Notes: a model not told the origin generated them from the letters alone. 64,000 nt of DNA from Ovis canadensis (GCF_042477335.2 NC_091727.1:125209501-125273500), one strand, 5' to 3'. Counted from the first letter of the stretch, positions 13,977 to 27,379 are shown. Numbers and translations are program-made.

Positions 13977-15866
13977 AAGAAAAAGAAATGCAAAAAGGCA
14001 AAATGGTTGTCTGAGGAAGCCTTACAAATAGCAGAGAAAAGAGAAGCTAAAGGCAAAGGAGAAAAGGAAACATAGACCCATTTGAATGCAGAGTTCCAAA
14101 GAATAGCAAGGAGAAATAAGAAAGCCTTCCACAGTGATCAATGCAAAGAAATAGAGGAAAACAACAGAATGGGAAAGACTAGAGATCTCTTCAAGAAAAT
14201 TAGAGATACCAAGGGAACATTTCATGCAAAGATGGGCTCAATAAAGGACAGAAATGGTATGGACCTAACAGAAGCAGAAAATATTAAGAGGAGGTGGCAA
14301 GAATACACAGAACTATACAAAAAAGACCTTCACGACTCAAATAACCACGATGGTGTGATCACTCACCTAGAGCCAGACATCCTGGAATGCGAAGTCAAGC
14401 AGGCCTTAGGAAGCATCACTACAAAGTTAGTGGAGGTGATGGAATTCCAGTTGAGCTATTTCAAATCCTGGAAGATGATGCTGTGAAAGTGTTGCACTCA
14501 ATATGCCAGCAAATTTGGAAAACTCAGCAGTGGCCACAGGACTGGAAAAGGTGTTTTCATTCCAATTCCAAAAAAAGGCAATGCCAAAGAATGCTCAAAC
14601 TACTGCACAATTGCACTCATCTCACATGCTAGCAAAGTAATGCTCAAAATTCTCCAAGCCAGGCTTCAACACTATGTGAACAGTGAACTTCCAGATGTTC
14701 AAGCTGGTTTTAGAAAAGGCAGAGGAACCAGAGATCAAATTGCCAACGTCCACTGGATCATGGAAAAAGCAAGAGAGTTCCAGAAAAACACCTATTTCTG
14801 CTTTATTGACTCTACCAAAGCCTTTGACTGTGTGGATGACAACAAACTGTGGAAAATTCTTAAATAGATGGGAATACCAGACTACCTTATCTGCTCCCTA
14901 GAAATCTGTATGCAGGTCAAGAAGTAACAGTTAGAACTAGACACAGAACAACAGACTGGCTCCAAATTGGGAAAGGAGTATGTCAGAGCTGTATACTGTC
15001 ACCCCGCTTAACTTATATGCAGAATACATCACACAAAATGTCAGCTTGGATGAAGCACAAGCTAGAATCAAGACTCCCAGGAGAAATATCAATAATCTCA
15101 TATACGCAGATGACACCACCCTTACAGCAGAAAGCAAAGAAGAACTAAAGCACCTCTTGATGAAAGTGAAAGAGAAGAGTGAAAAAGTTGGCTTAAAACT
15201 CAACATTCAAAAAACTAAGATCATGGCATCTGATCCCATCACTTCATGGCAAACAGACCAGGAAACAATGGAAACAATGATAGATTTTGGGGGGCTCAAA
15301 AATCACTGCAGATGGTGACTACAGCCATGAAATTAAAAGATGCTTGCTCCTTGGAAGAAAAACAGTGATAAATCTAGACAGCATATTAAAAAGCAGAGAC
15401 ATTATTTTGCCAATAAAGGTCCATCTAGTCAAAGCTATGGTTTTTCCAGTGGTCAGATATGGATGTGAGAGTTGGGACTATAAAGAAAGTTGAGCACTGA
15501 AGAATTGATGCTTTTGAACTGTGGTGTTGGAGAAGACTCTTGAGAGTCCCTTGGACTTCTAGATCAAACCAGTCAATCCTAAATGAAATTAACTTTGAAT
15601 ATTCATTGGAAGGGCTGATGCTGAAGATGAAATTCCAGTACTTTGACCGTCTGATGCAAAGAACTGACTCATTGGAAAAGACCCTGATGCTGGGAAAGAC
15701 TGAGGGCAGGAGAAGGGGACAACAGAGGGTGAGATGGTTGGATGGGATCACTGACTCGATGGACATGAAGTTGAGCAAGTTCCGGGAGTTGGTGACGGAC
15801 AGGGAAGCTTGGCATTCTGCAGTTCATGGAGTTGCAAAGAGTCGGACATGACTGAGTGACTGAACT
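13977..15866 (+). mobile_element. BovB (RTE) LINE, 5'-truncated, sense
   Basis: It begins inside the linker before the reverse transcriptase ('aaatgcaaaaaggcaaaatg') and runs to the BovB 3' end ('catgactgagtgactgaac'). Broken frames encode RT parts: FIDSTKAFDCVDDNKLWKI near 14800, and the catalytic YADD within NLIYADDTTL near 15100. At least five frameshifts or stops separate the pieces, for example near 14440, 14625 and 14866, so no active polymerase is encoded. Confidence 0.92.
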
Positions 15867-17215
15867 ACTATGACAGCATCTCTAAAATCTTGTTTCTTTT
15901 CAGGATTCAAGGCAAAATATTTAACAATTTGAACTTTGACTAACTGTATCATTCACTCTCTAGATGGTCAGTTTCCAAGGCAGTTTTTCTTCAACTAGTA
16001 AGACAGATTTCAACACAAAAGTAGAGAGAATAGAACAATGAACTCAAGTTTTAATAGTTACAAATGTGCAGCTTACCTTTCATCTTTAAACCCCATTCCC
16101 CAGATTATTTTGATGTGATATCCAAAATACTCTAAAGCAGTTTTACTGCTTTATGCTTTTATAGGTCTTAAAGCTTTTTTAGATACTCTAAAGCAGTTTT
16201 AGTAACATGGTAGGTAGTTACCTAATCTCAGGTCCATCCTTTCCCAAAACTTTATCTCCCCATATACAGACATCCTACACATCCCTGGAAATCCCTTTGA
16301 TAACTGAGGCAGGAGAGAAGACAAGTGTTTTAAATCAAGTTGCTCAAACTGAAATTTAACATTCTAGGTAAGATTGGGGAAACAAGAGGTTGCCTTTTGC
16401 TGTATGAGTTCTCCTGAATTTTCATTGTAAATGGAAATATAAATGACTTCAAAGAGGTTTCCTGTAAAATGGACTAAGTCTGCCCCAGATTTAGAAAAAT
16501 CTAGGTTAAGTTCACCTTCCTCCGATGGACCATTTCATTATTTATGGAGACTTATGTCTAAATTAAGTTCTGAATATATGCTGTTTGCGTTAAAATCATA
16601 ATGTTTGTTTATACCTTTATTTCTAAAGCTAATTAAAAGGTTATGCCTTGTTTTAGGCTCTAAGGAAATGAAAGATGTTTTAAATTCACAAGTCTTGAAT
16701 TTCACCAGCAAAACAGATTCAATCTTTTCATCTGCTGTTAATCAAGGCAGAAACCCACAATTAGTTTTAAAAATAAATATGCACTGCATAAAAATGAATT
16801 CTAATGATTTTTCCTCACTATGGAAATGATACAGCTTTCTACTTCTGGTATAAATCAAATTTATCTCAGGAAAGGGGTGAAAGTAAAGGGTCCAGGACAA
16901 ACCACAGTGCCTTTATATCCTCCTTACCCTAATAACTCTAAATGGATGAAATCCGGGTATAACAGCCAATAAAAGACAGGATGCCTTTTGTAACATTAAT
17001 CATAACTAAAGAGGCGATATATAAAAAGTCTACCACAGTAGTAGACTTATGTTGTATATACTTATAAGTATACAACTTATGTTCCATATACTTATACATA
17101 CTATATATACTATATATACACTATAATACTATATTTTATATATACTCTATATAATATATACACTTATATATACTATATGCTTACAATATGTTGATCAAAT
17201 ATACATCTTTTATTT
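15867..17215. other. Spacer between two opposed BovB copies
   Basis: No gene is visible. The sequence is unique-looking and AT-rich up to about 17025. An AT-rich, partly palindromic tract follows and abuts the 3' end of the antisense BovB. Confidence 0.6.
17027..17190. repeat. AT-rich tract with perfect hairpins
   Basis: AAGTCTAC and its complement GTAGACTT face each other across a short loop. Next, a near-palindrome centred on ACTTATAAGT spans GTTGTATATACTTATAAG and TATACAAC. About 100 bases of TATA-type repeat follow. The tract directly borders the 3' end of the antisense BovB. Confidence 0.75.
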
Positions 17216-19578
17216 TTGTTCAGTTGCTCAGTCATGTCCAACTCTTTGCAACCCCATGGACTGCAGCACGCCAGGCTTCCCTGTCCTTCGCTGTCTCTCA
17301 GAGCTTGCTCAAACTCATGTCCATTGAGTCAATGATACCATCCAACCATCTCATCCTCTGTTGCCCCCTTCTCCTCCTACCAGCATCAGGATCTCTTCCA
17401 ATGAGTCAGTTCTTCACATCAGGTGACCAAAGTATTGGAGTTTCAGCTTCAGCATCAGTCCTTCCAATGAATATTCAGGGTTGATTTCCTTTAGGACTGA
17501 CTGGTTTGGATCTAGCAGTCCAAGGGACTCTCAAGAGTCTTCTCCAGCACCACAGTTTGTAAGCATCAATTCTTCAGTGCTCAGTCTTCTTTATGGTCCA
17601 ACTCACACATGGTCCAACTCACACATGACTACTAGAAAAACCATAGCTTTGACTATACACACCTTTGTTGGCAAAATGATTTCTCTGCTTTTTAATATGC
17701 TGTCTTGGTTTATCGCTGCTTTTCTTCCAAGGAGCAAGTGTCTTTTAATTTCATGGCTGCAGTCACTGGACCCAGTGATTTTGGAGCCCAAGAAAATAAT
17801 GTCTGTCACTGTTTCCATTGTTTCCCCATCTATTTGCCATAAAGTGATGGGACCGGATGACATGATCTGAAAGTTTTGAATGTTGAGTTTTAAGCCAGCT
17901 TTTTCACTCTCTTTCACCTTCATAAAGAAGCTCTTCAGAGCCTCTTCACTTTCTGCTACCAGGGTTGTGTCATCTGCATATTAGAGGTTATAGGTATTTT
18001 TCCCACCAATCTTGATTCCAGCTTGTGCTTTATCTAGCCTGGCATTTCACATGTAATCTGCATATAAGTTAAATAAACAGGATGACAATATACAGTCTTG
18101 ATGTACTCCTTTCCCAATTCTGAATCAGTTTATACAGCCTTGATATACTCCTTTCCCAATTTTGAGCCAGTATGTTGTTCCATATTCAGTTCTAACTTTT
18201 GCTTCTCGACCTGCATACAGGCTTCTCAGGAAGCAGGTAAGGTGGTCTGGTATTCTTGTCTCTTCAAGAATTTTTTTTTTACAATTTGTTGTAATCCACA
18301 GTTAAAAGTTTTAACATACTCAATGAAGCAGATGTTTTTCTAAAATTCTCATTTTTTTCTATGATCCAACGAATGTTGGCAATTTGATCTCTGGTTCTTC
18401 TGCCTTTTCTAAATCCAGTTTGTACATCAGGAAGTTCTCAGTTTATGCACTACTGAAGCCTAGCTTGAAGAATTTTGAGCATAAATTTACTAGTCTGTGA
18501 AATGAACATAATTGTATGGTAGTCTGGACATTCTTTGGCATTGCCCTTCTTTAGGACTGGAATGAAAACTGACCTTTTCCAGTCCTGTAGTCACTGCTGA
18601 GTTTTCCAATTTTGCTGGCATACTGAGTGCAGCCCTTTAACGGCATCATCTTTTAGGATTTGAAATAGCTCAGCAGGTATTCCATCACCTCCACTAACTT
18701 TGCTTGTAGTAATTCTTCCTAAGGCCCACTTGACTTCACATTCCAGGATGTCTGGCTCTAGTGAGTGGTCACACCATTGTGGTTTTCCAGGTTGAGATCT
18801 TTTTTGTATAGTTCTTCTGTGTATTCTTGCCACCTCTTCTTAATCTCTTCTGCTTCTGTTAGGTCTATATTAGCTTCTGTCCTTTGTTGTGTCCATCTTT
18901 GTATGAAACGTTCCCTTAGTATCTCTGATTTTCTTGAAGAGATCTCTAATCTTTCTCATTCTATTGTTTTCCTCTATTTCTTTGCATTGTTTACTTAAGC
19001 AGGCTTTCTTTTCTCTCCTTGCTATTCTTTGAAACTCTGCATTCAGATGGGTATACTTTTCCCTTTCGCTTCTTTTCTCAGCTATTTTTAAGACCTCTTC
19101 AGACAACCATTTTGCCTTTTTGCATTTCTTTCTCTCAGGGATGATTTTGTTCTTTGCCTCCTGTAAAATGTTATGAACCTCCATCCATAGTTTTTCAGGT
19201 ACTCTATCAGATCTAACCCCTTGAATCTATTTGTCACTTCCACTGTATTATCATAAGGAATTTAATTGAGGTCATACCTGAATAGCCTAGTGGTTTCACC
19301 TACTTTCTTCAATTTAAGTCTGAATTTTGCAATAAGGAGCTGATGATCTGAGCCACAGTCAGCACTAGATCTTGTTTTTGATGACTGTATAGAGCTTGTC
19401 CATCTTCAGCTGCAAAGAATATAATCAATCCCATTTCAGTATTGACCATTTGGTGATACCCATGTGTAGAGTTGTCTCTTATGTTGTTGGAAGGGGTTGT
19501 TTACTATGACCGAGTTCTCTTGGCAAAACTGTTAGCCTTTGTCGTGCCTCATTTTGTGCTCCAAGTCCTAAGTTTGGA
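17216..19578 (-). mobile_element. BovB LINE, 5'-truncated, antisense
   Basis: Read on the minus strand it runs from the late endonuclease region (near 19578) through RT to the 3' tail at 17216 ('gttgctcagtcatgtccaac' on +). The minus-strand frames at 18870-19184, 18591-18833 and 17603-17923 are BovB protein pieces. The YADD region near 17965 is disrupted. It carries many stops and frameshifts. Confidence 0.92.
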
Positions 19579-21004
19579 GTTATTATTATTATTACCAGAA
19601 AGACCTCTTCCTTTTTACCTGGAAGCTGCCTTCAAAACCCACTGCTGATTTCTGCAGCAGTACAGGTTACCTTCATTTCCCTGGTGGCTCAGATGGTAAA
19701 GAATCTGCCTGCAATGCATTAGACTCAGGTTCAATCCCTGGGTCAGGAAGATTCCCTGGAAGGAAATGGCAACCCACTCCAGTATTCTTGCCTGGAGAAT
19801 CCCATGGACAGGGAAGCCACATGGGCTACAGTCCATGGGGTCACAAAGAGTGAGTGACTTTCACCTCACAGGTTACCTTCACTGTTCCAACTCCCAAAAC
19901 AGTATAGGAGGGTCAGGGCACACTCCTTGATTATCTCTTAGGGAAGTCTGAATGTAAAGTATAAACTAGTGGACTATACTTGTATGACTTATAAACAGAG
20001 CATACATACCATACCATTGATTTCAATTCTGATAAAAACAATTAGGTTGATCTTGGGTTTCTAAGTTAATAACAAGTATTTCATTAAATTGCATTAAATT
20101 AGTAATGGAAATCAAGGCAAGGCAACAACCTACAAGTTTAAAATATAAACAAATTAACTGGAAGCCTAAGGCAAACATATTTATCTCAAAGTTTCATAAT
20201 TTCTAGACCCACATTCTCAAGATACACTACAACCTTCTAAAACACTGCTTAGAAGCTAATTAGTGAACCATTGACAGTTGAAGATATAGGAAAATCACTT
20301 GCTATGAGCTATATACATTTCAGAAATGCTGCATATTTGAAAAACACTGGGGAGGGGTTGTTCTAGATTTGAAGCTTGACTATAATCAACATTTACTTAG
20401 AACAATCTGTAGGCTGCACAAATTGTGAACTCAGGAGGTTAGTAGAGAAAAGCTGATCAGGCACTACTGTCCATCTTTCTTTATTAAAGTTGTCAGATGC
20501 CAACATGCAGAGCAAGAATTTCTAAAGATTAAGGATGGAAAACCAACACACTACCAGTTCCATGTCTATTATGAAGCAGAAGCTTTAACTAGTACACTGA
20601 CTGATTTGACACTATTATCAATTATCTAAAGAATAATATATTGAAGATAGGATATCCTCTTTGAATTGGATTCCATTCTAGTTTTTTCAACTGTTCAAGC
20701 CCTGAGTCTCAAATGGTTCTTTTTCCCTGGCGTATGGCTTAAGGTGGAAAAGAACAGAATGATTCACAAGCATAAATAACTTTTACAGGAGGCAGTAAGT
20801 TTTGTGGCAACCAAATAGACGTTTGTAGGTGAGATAGAGCAGAGCATTGTGATGAATTACACCTCAGAAAATTAATGAATACAGAAAATTTTGTGGTCTT
20901 TGGGTAGGTGAAAGGGAGAAGGCAGAAAGGCTGATAAAATAAGTCTCACAGAAAGCTGAAGATAAGGTAGGTCTGGGGAGATACGAGGTAAATCTAAACA
21001 ACTT
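19579..21004. other. Spacer left of the large L1
   Basis: Apart from the Bov-tA at 19676-19868, I see no exon, RNA gene or recognisable repeat here. Confidence 0.55.
19676..19868 (+). repeat. Bov-tA SINE, sense
   Basis: It runs from the head 'ttccctggtggctcagatgg' to the tail 'cagtccatggggtcacaaag' and '...gagtgactttcac'. Confidence 0.92.
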
Positions 21005-21016
21005 AAAGATTCAACA
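21005..21016 (+). repeat. Left target-site duplication of the large L1
   Basis: The 12-mer AAAGATTCAACA occurs here and again at 27492-27503. The two copies bracket the L1 exactly. Confidence 0.88.
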
Positions 21017-22444
21017 GGGGCAGTCCTAAGACAGCAGAGGAAAAGGACAGGGAGACCACTTTCTCCCCCACAAATTCATCAAAAGATCATCTGAATGCTG
21101 GGCAAATTCCACAAAACAACTTCTGAATGCTAGCGGAGAACACCAGTCACCCAGAAAGGCAGTGCATTCTCTTCCAAAGAAGGTAGGACAAAATATAAAA
21201 GACAAAACTAGAGACAAAAGAGTTAGGGACCGAGACCCATCCCAGGGAGGGAGTTGTGAAGGAGAAGAAGTTTCCAAACATCAGGAAACCCTCTCACTGG
21301 CAGGTCTGTGGGGAGTTCTGGAATCTCAGAGGGTAACATAACCGGAAGGGAAAAAAAAAAAAAAAAAAAACACAACAACAACTACAGAATATGTGCTTAA
21401 TTGCAACTCCCAGCGGAGAAGTACCCCAATGCTCATGTCCACCAGCAGCAAGCGGGGGCTGAACAGGGAGGTACAGGTTGCATGCTTATGGTAAAGACTG
21501 GGCCTGAATGCCCTGAGGACAATCTGAGGGAGCTAACATGAGATAGCAACCCAAACTGTTGGTTAATCAGAGAGAGAAAAAAAAGGAGAGAGAAAACGTT
21601 CCTACACAAAGCTCTAACCTAAGGCACACCCTGGTCTGCTCACAAAACAAAGGATTGAGTGAATACCAGAGGAGAGCTAGCCAGCTGCAGATGGGCCCAT
21701 TCCCCTGCCAGAGGCAGAGAGGCAGGCAGGTGACAGCCAGAGGCAGAAGGCCAGGGGCAATCTCAGCCCCAAAGACAGATCCTCCACCAAATTGTGAGCA
21801 GGCTTCCAGTTGCTAAGCAAGTCTTCCTTGGATCCTGGATGGTTGACATCCACCAGGAGGTTCAAGGCTTGAGATCAGCTCCCCAGAGGAGACACATGGC
21901 ATACCTGAGACGGTGCTCTCGTTGCACACCCAGGAAACCAAGCAGCTGGGACCTGGGAGGTGATAAGACACACCAAACACCTGGGACAGCGCACTTACCA
22001 AGCACCTGGTGCCTGAGCTGCTCGGACCTGGGAAGTGCACAAAACGAAGGCCCAACCGAGTCTGTGCCTTTGTGCAGTACCCAAGAACCTGAACCTGAGC
22101 AGCTTAGACCTGGGAAGTGGGAAAATGTCAAATGCCCCAACATTCGAATCACAGCAGAAGAAGAAGACAAAAAGAAAGCCCATGAGAAAATACTTGAGAG
22201 ATAATAGTTGAAAACTTCCCTAAAATGGGGAAGAGAATAGTCACCCAAGTCCAAGAACCCCAGAGAGTCCCAAACAGGATAAACCCAAGGCAAAACACCC
22301 CAAGACACATATTAATCAAATTAACAAAGATCAAAAACAAAGAGCAAATATTAAAAGCAGCAAGGGAAAAGCAACAAATAACACACAAGGGGGTTCCCAT
22401 AAGGATAATAGCTGATCTTTCAATAGAAACTCTTCAGGTCAGAA

Positions 22445-22455
22445 GGGAATGGCAG
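22445..22455 (+). repeat. Left target-site duplication of the BovB inside the L1
   Basis: GGGAATGGCAG lies here and again at 23109-23119. The L1 ORF1 sequence continues across it once one copy and the insert are set aside. Confidence 0.85.
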
Positions 22456-23108
22456 TTCAGTTCAGTTCAGTTACTCAGTCATGTCTGACTCTGCGACCCC
22501 ATGAACTGCAGCGCGCCAGGCCTCCTTGGCCATCACCAACTCCCAGAGTTCACTCAAACTCATATCCTGAAGAAGCTGAAGTTGAATGGTTCTATTAAGA
22601 CCTACAAGACCTTTTAGAACTAACACCCCCAAAAGATGTCCTTTTCATTATATGGGACTGGAATGCAAAAGTAGGAAGTCAAGAAACACCTGGAGTAACA
22701 GGCAAATTTGGCCTTGAAATATGGAATGAAGCAGGGCAAAGGCTAATCGAGTTTTGCCAAAAGAACACACTGGTCATAGCAAACACCCTCTTCCAACAAC
22801 AAAAGAGAAGACTCTACACATGGACATCACCAGATGGTCAACACTGAAATCAGATTGATTATATTCTTTGCAGCCAAAGATGGAGAAGTTCTATACAGTC
22901 AGCAAAAACAAGACCAGGAGCTGACTGTGGCTCAGATCATGAGCTCTTTATTGCCAAATTCAGACTTAAAATTGAAGAAAGTAGGGAAAACCACTAGACC
23001 ATTCAGGTATGACCTAAATCAAATCCCTTATGATTATACAGTGGAAGTGAGAAATAGATTTAAGGGCCTAGATCTGATAGATAGAGTGCCTGATGAACTA
23101 TGGACTGA
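22456..23108 (-). mobile_element. BovB insertion with inverted 5' segment (twin-priming form)
   Basis: Bases 22456 to about 22567 are the reverse complement of the BovB 3' end ('cagttactcagtcatgtctg'). From about 22568 to 23108 the sequence is BovB endonuclease and linker region in + orientation ('gaagaagctgaagttgaatg' through 'gcctgatgaactatggactg'). The two parts are in opposite orientation. The insert sits in L1 ORF1 between 11-bp duplications. The geometry is that of a twin-primed, 5'-inverted LINE insertion on the minus strand. Confidence 0.88.
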
Positions 23109-23340
23109 GGGAATGGCAGGACATACTTAAGTGATGAAAGAGAAACATCTACAACCCAGACTACTATATCTAGCAAGATCTCATTCAAATATGAAGGAGA
23201 AATCAAAAGCTTTACAGACATGCAAAAGCTGAGAGAATTCAGCACCACCAAACCAGCTCTTAAACAAATGCTAAAGGATCTTCTCTAGACAGGAAACACA
23301 AAAAAAGGTGTATAAAATTGAACCCAAGACAACATAGTAA

Positions 23341-26300
23341 ATGGCAACAGGATCATACTTATCAATAATTACCTTAAATGTAAATGGGTTGAATGCCCCA
23401 ACCAAAAGACAAAGACTGGCTGAATGGATACAAAGACAAAACTCGTGTATCTGCTGTCTACGAGAGACCCACGTCAAAACAAGGGACACATACAGACTGA
23501 AAGTGAAGGGCTGGAAAAAGATATTTCACACAAATGGAGACCAAAAGAAAGCAGGAGTAGCAATACTCATATCAGATAAAATAGACTTTGAAATAAAGGC
23601 CATGAAAAGAGGCAAAGAAGGACACTACATAATGATCAAAGAATGAATCCAAGAAGAAGACATAACAATTATAAATATATATTCACCCAACATAGGAGCA
23701 CTGCAATAAGTAAGACAAATGCTAACAAGTATGAAAGGGGAAATTAACAGTAACACAGTAATAGTGGGAGACTTTAATACCCTACTCACACCTATGGATA
23801 GATCAACTAAACAGAAAATTTGCAAGGAAACACAAACTTTAAATGATACAATGGACCAGTTAGACCTAATTGATACCTATAGGACATTTCACCCCAAAAC
23901 AATGAATTTCACCTTTTTCTTAAGTGCACACAGAAACTTCAGGATAGATCACATTCTGGGCCATAAATCTAGCCTTGGTAAACTCAAAATAATTGAAATC
24001 ATTCCAAGCATCTTTGCTGATCACAATGCGGTACGATTAGATGTAAACTACAGGAAAAAAACTTAAAAATACAAACATATGGAGGCTAAACAACACACTT
24101 CTGAATAACCAACAAATCACAGAAAAAATCAAAAAAGAAATCAAAATATGCATAGAAACAAATGAAAATGAAAACATAACAACATAAACTTATGGGATTC
24201 AGTAAAAGCAGTGCTAAGGGGAAGGTTCATAGCAATACAAGCTTACCTCAAGAAACAAGAGAAAAGTCAAATAAAAAAACCTAACTCTACACCAAAAAGA
24301 AAAAATGAAGAACCCCAGGGTTAGTAGAAGGAAAGAAATAAAAAAATTAGGGCAGAAATAAATGAAAAAGAAAAAACATGGCAAAAATCAACAAAGCTAA
24401 AAGCTGGTTCTTTGAGAAGATAGATAAAATAGACAAACCATTAGACAGACTCATCAAGAAAAAAAGGGAGGAGAATCAAATTAACAAAATTAGAAGTAAA
24501 AAAGGAGAAATCACAACAGACAACACAGAAATACAAAGGATCATAAGAGACTACTATCAGCAACTATATGCCAATAAAATGGACAACTTGGAAGAAATGG
24601 ACACATTCTTAGAAAAGTATAACTTTCCAAAACTGAACCAACAAGAAATAGAAAATCTTAACAGACCTATCACAAGCACAGAAATCAAAACTGTAATCAG
24701 AAATCATCCAGCAAACAAAATCCCTGGACCAGACAGCTTCATAGCTGAATTCTACCAAAAATTTAGAGAAGAGCTAACACCTATCCTACTCAAACTCTTC
24801 CAGAAAACTTCAGAGGAAGGTAAACTTCCAAACTCATTCTATGAGGCCACCATCACCCTAATACCAAAACCTGACAAAGATGCCACAAAAAAAGAAAACT
24901 ACAGGCCAATATGACTGATGAATATAGATGCAAAAATCCTTAACAAAATTCTAGCAATCAGAATCCAACAACACATTAAAAAAATCATACATCATGACCA
25001 AGTGGGCTTTATTCCAGGGATGCAAGAATTCTTCAATATCCACAAATCAATCAATGTAATACACCACATTAACAAATTGAAAAATAAAAGCCATATGATT
25101 ATCTCAATAGATGCAGAGAAAGTCTTTGACAAAATTCAACATCCATTTATGACAAAAGCCTTGCAGAAAGCAGGAACAGAAGGAACATACCTCAACATAA
25201 TAAAAGCCATGTATGATATACTGACAGAAAACATTATCCTCAATGGTGAAAAATTGAAAGCATTTCCCCTAAAGTCAGGAACAAGACAAGGGTGCCCATT
25301 CTCACCACAACTATTCAACATAGTTTTGGAAGTTTCGGCCACAGCAATCAGAGCAGAAAAAGAAATAAAAGGAATCTAAATTGGAAAAGAAGAAGTAAAA
25401 CTCTCACTGTTTGCAGATGACATGATCCTCTACATAGAAAACCCTAAAGACTCCACCAGAAAATTACTAGAGCTAATCAATGAATACAGTAAAGTTGCAG
25501 GATATAAAATCAACACAGAGAAATCCCTTGCATTCCTATACACTAATAGTGAGAAAATAGAAAGAGAAATTAAGGAAACAATTCCATTCAGCATTGCAAT
25601 GAAAAGAATAAAATACTTAGGAATATATCTACCTAAAGAAACAAAAGACCTATATATAGAAAACTATAAAACACTGGTGAAAGAAATCAAAGATGACACT
25701 AATAGATGGAGAAATATACCATGTTCATGGATCGGAAAAATCAATATAGTGAAAATGAGTATACTACCCAAAGCAATCTGTAGATTCAATGCAATCCCTA
25801 ACAAGCTACCAACGGTATTTTTCACAGAGCTAGAACAAATAATTTCACAATTTGTATGGAAATACAATAAACCTCTAATAGCAAAAGCAATCTTGAGAAA
25901 GAAGAATGGAACTGGAGGGATCAACCTGCCTGACTTCAGGCTCTACTACAAAGGCACAGTCATCAAGACAGTATGGTACTGGCACAAAGACAGACATATA
26001 GATCAGTGGAAGAAAATAGAAAGCCCAGAGACAAATCCACCCACCTATGGACACCTTATCTTTGACAAAGGAGGCAAGAATATACAATGGAGAAAAGACA
26101 ATCTCTTTAACAAGTGGTGCTGGGAAAACTGGTCAACCACTTGTAGAAGAATGAAACTAGAACACTTTCTAACACCATACACAAAAATAAATTCAAAATG
26201 GATTAAAGATCTAAATGTAAGACCAGAAACTATAAAACTCCTAGAGGAAAACATAGGCAAAACACTCCCTGACATAAATCACAGCAGGATCCTCTATGAC

Positions 26301-27136
26301 CCATCTCCCAGAGCAATGGAAATAAAAGAAAAAGTAAACCAGTGGGACCTAATTAAACTTAAAAGCTCTTGTACAACCAAGGAAACTATAAGCAAGGTGA
26401 AAAGACAGCATTCAGAATGGGAGAAAATAATAGCAAATGAAGCAACTGACAAAGAGTTAATCTCAAAAACATACAAGCAGCTCATGTAGCTCAATTACAG
26501 AAAAATAAACGACCCAATCAAAATATGGGCCAAAGAACTAAACAGACATTTCTCCAAAGAAGACATACAGATGGCTAACAAACACATGAAAAGATGCTCA
26601 ACATCACTCATTATCAGAGAAATGCAAATCAAAACGACAATGAGGTACCATCTCACACCAGTCAGAATGGCTGCTATCAAAAAGTCTACAAAAAATAAAT
26701 GCTAGAGAGGGTGCAGAGAAAAGGGAACCCTCTTATACTGTTGGTGGGAATGCAAATTAGTACAGCCACTATGGAGAACAGTGTGGAGATTCCTTTAAAA
26801 ACTGGAAATACAACTGCCATATGACTGAGCAATCCCACTGCTGGGGATACACACTGAGTAAACCAGAATTGAAAGAGACACACGTACCCCAATGTTCATC
26901 GCAGCAGTGTTTACAATAGCCAGGACATGGAGGCAACCTAGATGTCCATCGGCAGACAAATGAATAAGAAAGCTGTGGTACATATACACAGTGGAATATT
27001 ACTCAGCTATTAAAAAGAATGCATTTGAATCAGTTCTAATGAGGTGGATGAAACTGGAGCCTGTTATACAGAGTGAAGTATGCCAGAAAGAAAAACACCG
27101 ATAGAGTATATTAACGCATATATATATGGAATTTAG
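23341..27136 (+). pseudogene. L1 ORF2 remnant (endonuclease and reverse transcriptase)
   Basis: It starts MATGSYLSIITLNVNGLN, the usual ORF2p beginning, and keeps endonuclease signatures such as RETH and DFNTL. From 24378 to 26489 one frame is kept apart from nonsense codons at 24912-24914 (TGA), 25377-25379 (TAA) and 26487-26489 (TAG). The RT catalytic motif FADD is intact at 25410-25421. The C-terminal cysteine-rich part continues to about 27136 with further stops, for example near 26703. The length agrees with a normal ORF2 of roughly 1,270 codons. Confidence 0.9.
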
Positions 27137-27348
27137 ATAGATGGTAACCATGACCCTATATGCAAGACAGTAAAAGAGACACAGATGTAAAGAACAGACT
27201 TTTGGACTCTGTGGGAGAAGGCTAGGGTGGGATGATTTGAGAGAATAGCATTGAAACATGTATATTACCATATGTGAAACAGATCACAAGTCCAGGTTCA
27301 ATGCATGAGAGAGAGTGCTCAGGGCCAGTGTACTGGGATGACCCTGAT

Positions 27349-27379
27349 GGGGTGGAATGGGAGGGAGTTGAGGGGGGGG
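27349..27379 (+). other. G-quadruplex-type G runs in the L1 3' UTR
   Basis: Four runs (GGGG, GGG, GGG and eight G) are separated by loops of 6, 1 and 6 bases. G-rich 3' UTRs with quadruplex potential are a known feature of mammalian L1s. Folding is predicted, not shown. Confidence 0.6.

Larger units (their letters stand above)
22126..23290 (+). pseudogene. L1 ORF1 remnant (RNA-binding C-terminal half), split by BovB
   Basis: The recognisable ORF1p stretch at 22228-22455 includes the segments NPRQNTPRHILIKLTKI and ILKAAREKQQITHKGVPIRI and ends in ETLQVRREW. These are the RRM-to-C-terminal part of L1 ORF1p. A one-base loss near 22201 breaks the frame upstream. The coiled-coil N-terminus is absent: the 5' UTR runs straight into the middle of ORF1 near 22125. 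After the BovB insertion the last ~55 codons resume at 23120 with stops. Confidence 0.85.

Noticed and set aside
21794-22308. Frames of 136 and 148 codons near the large L1 start
   Set aside because: They fall in the GC-rich L1 5' UTR and its reiterated units, not in a host gene.
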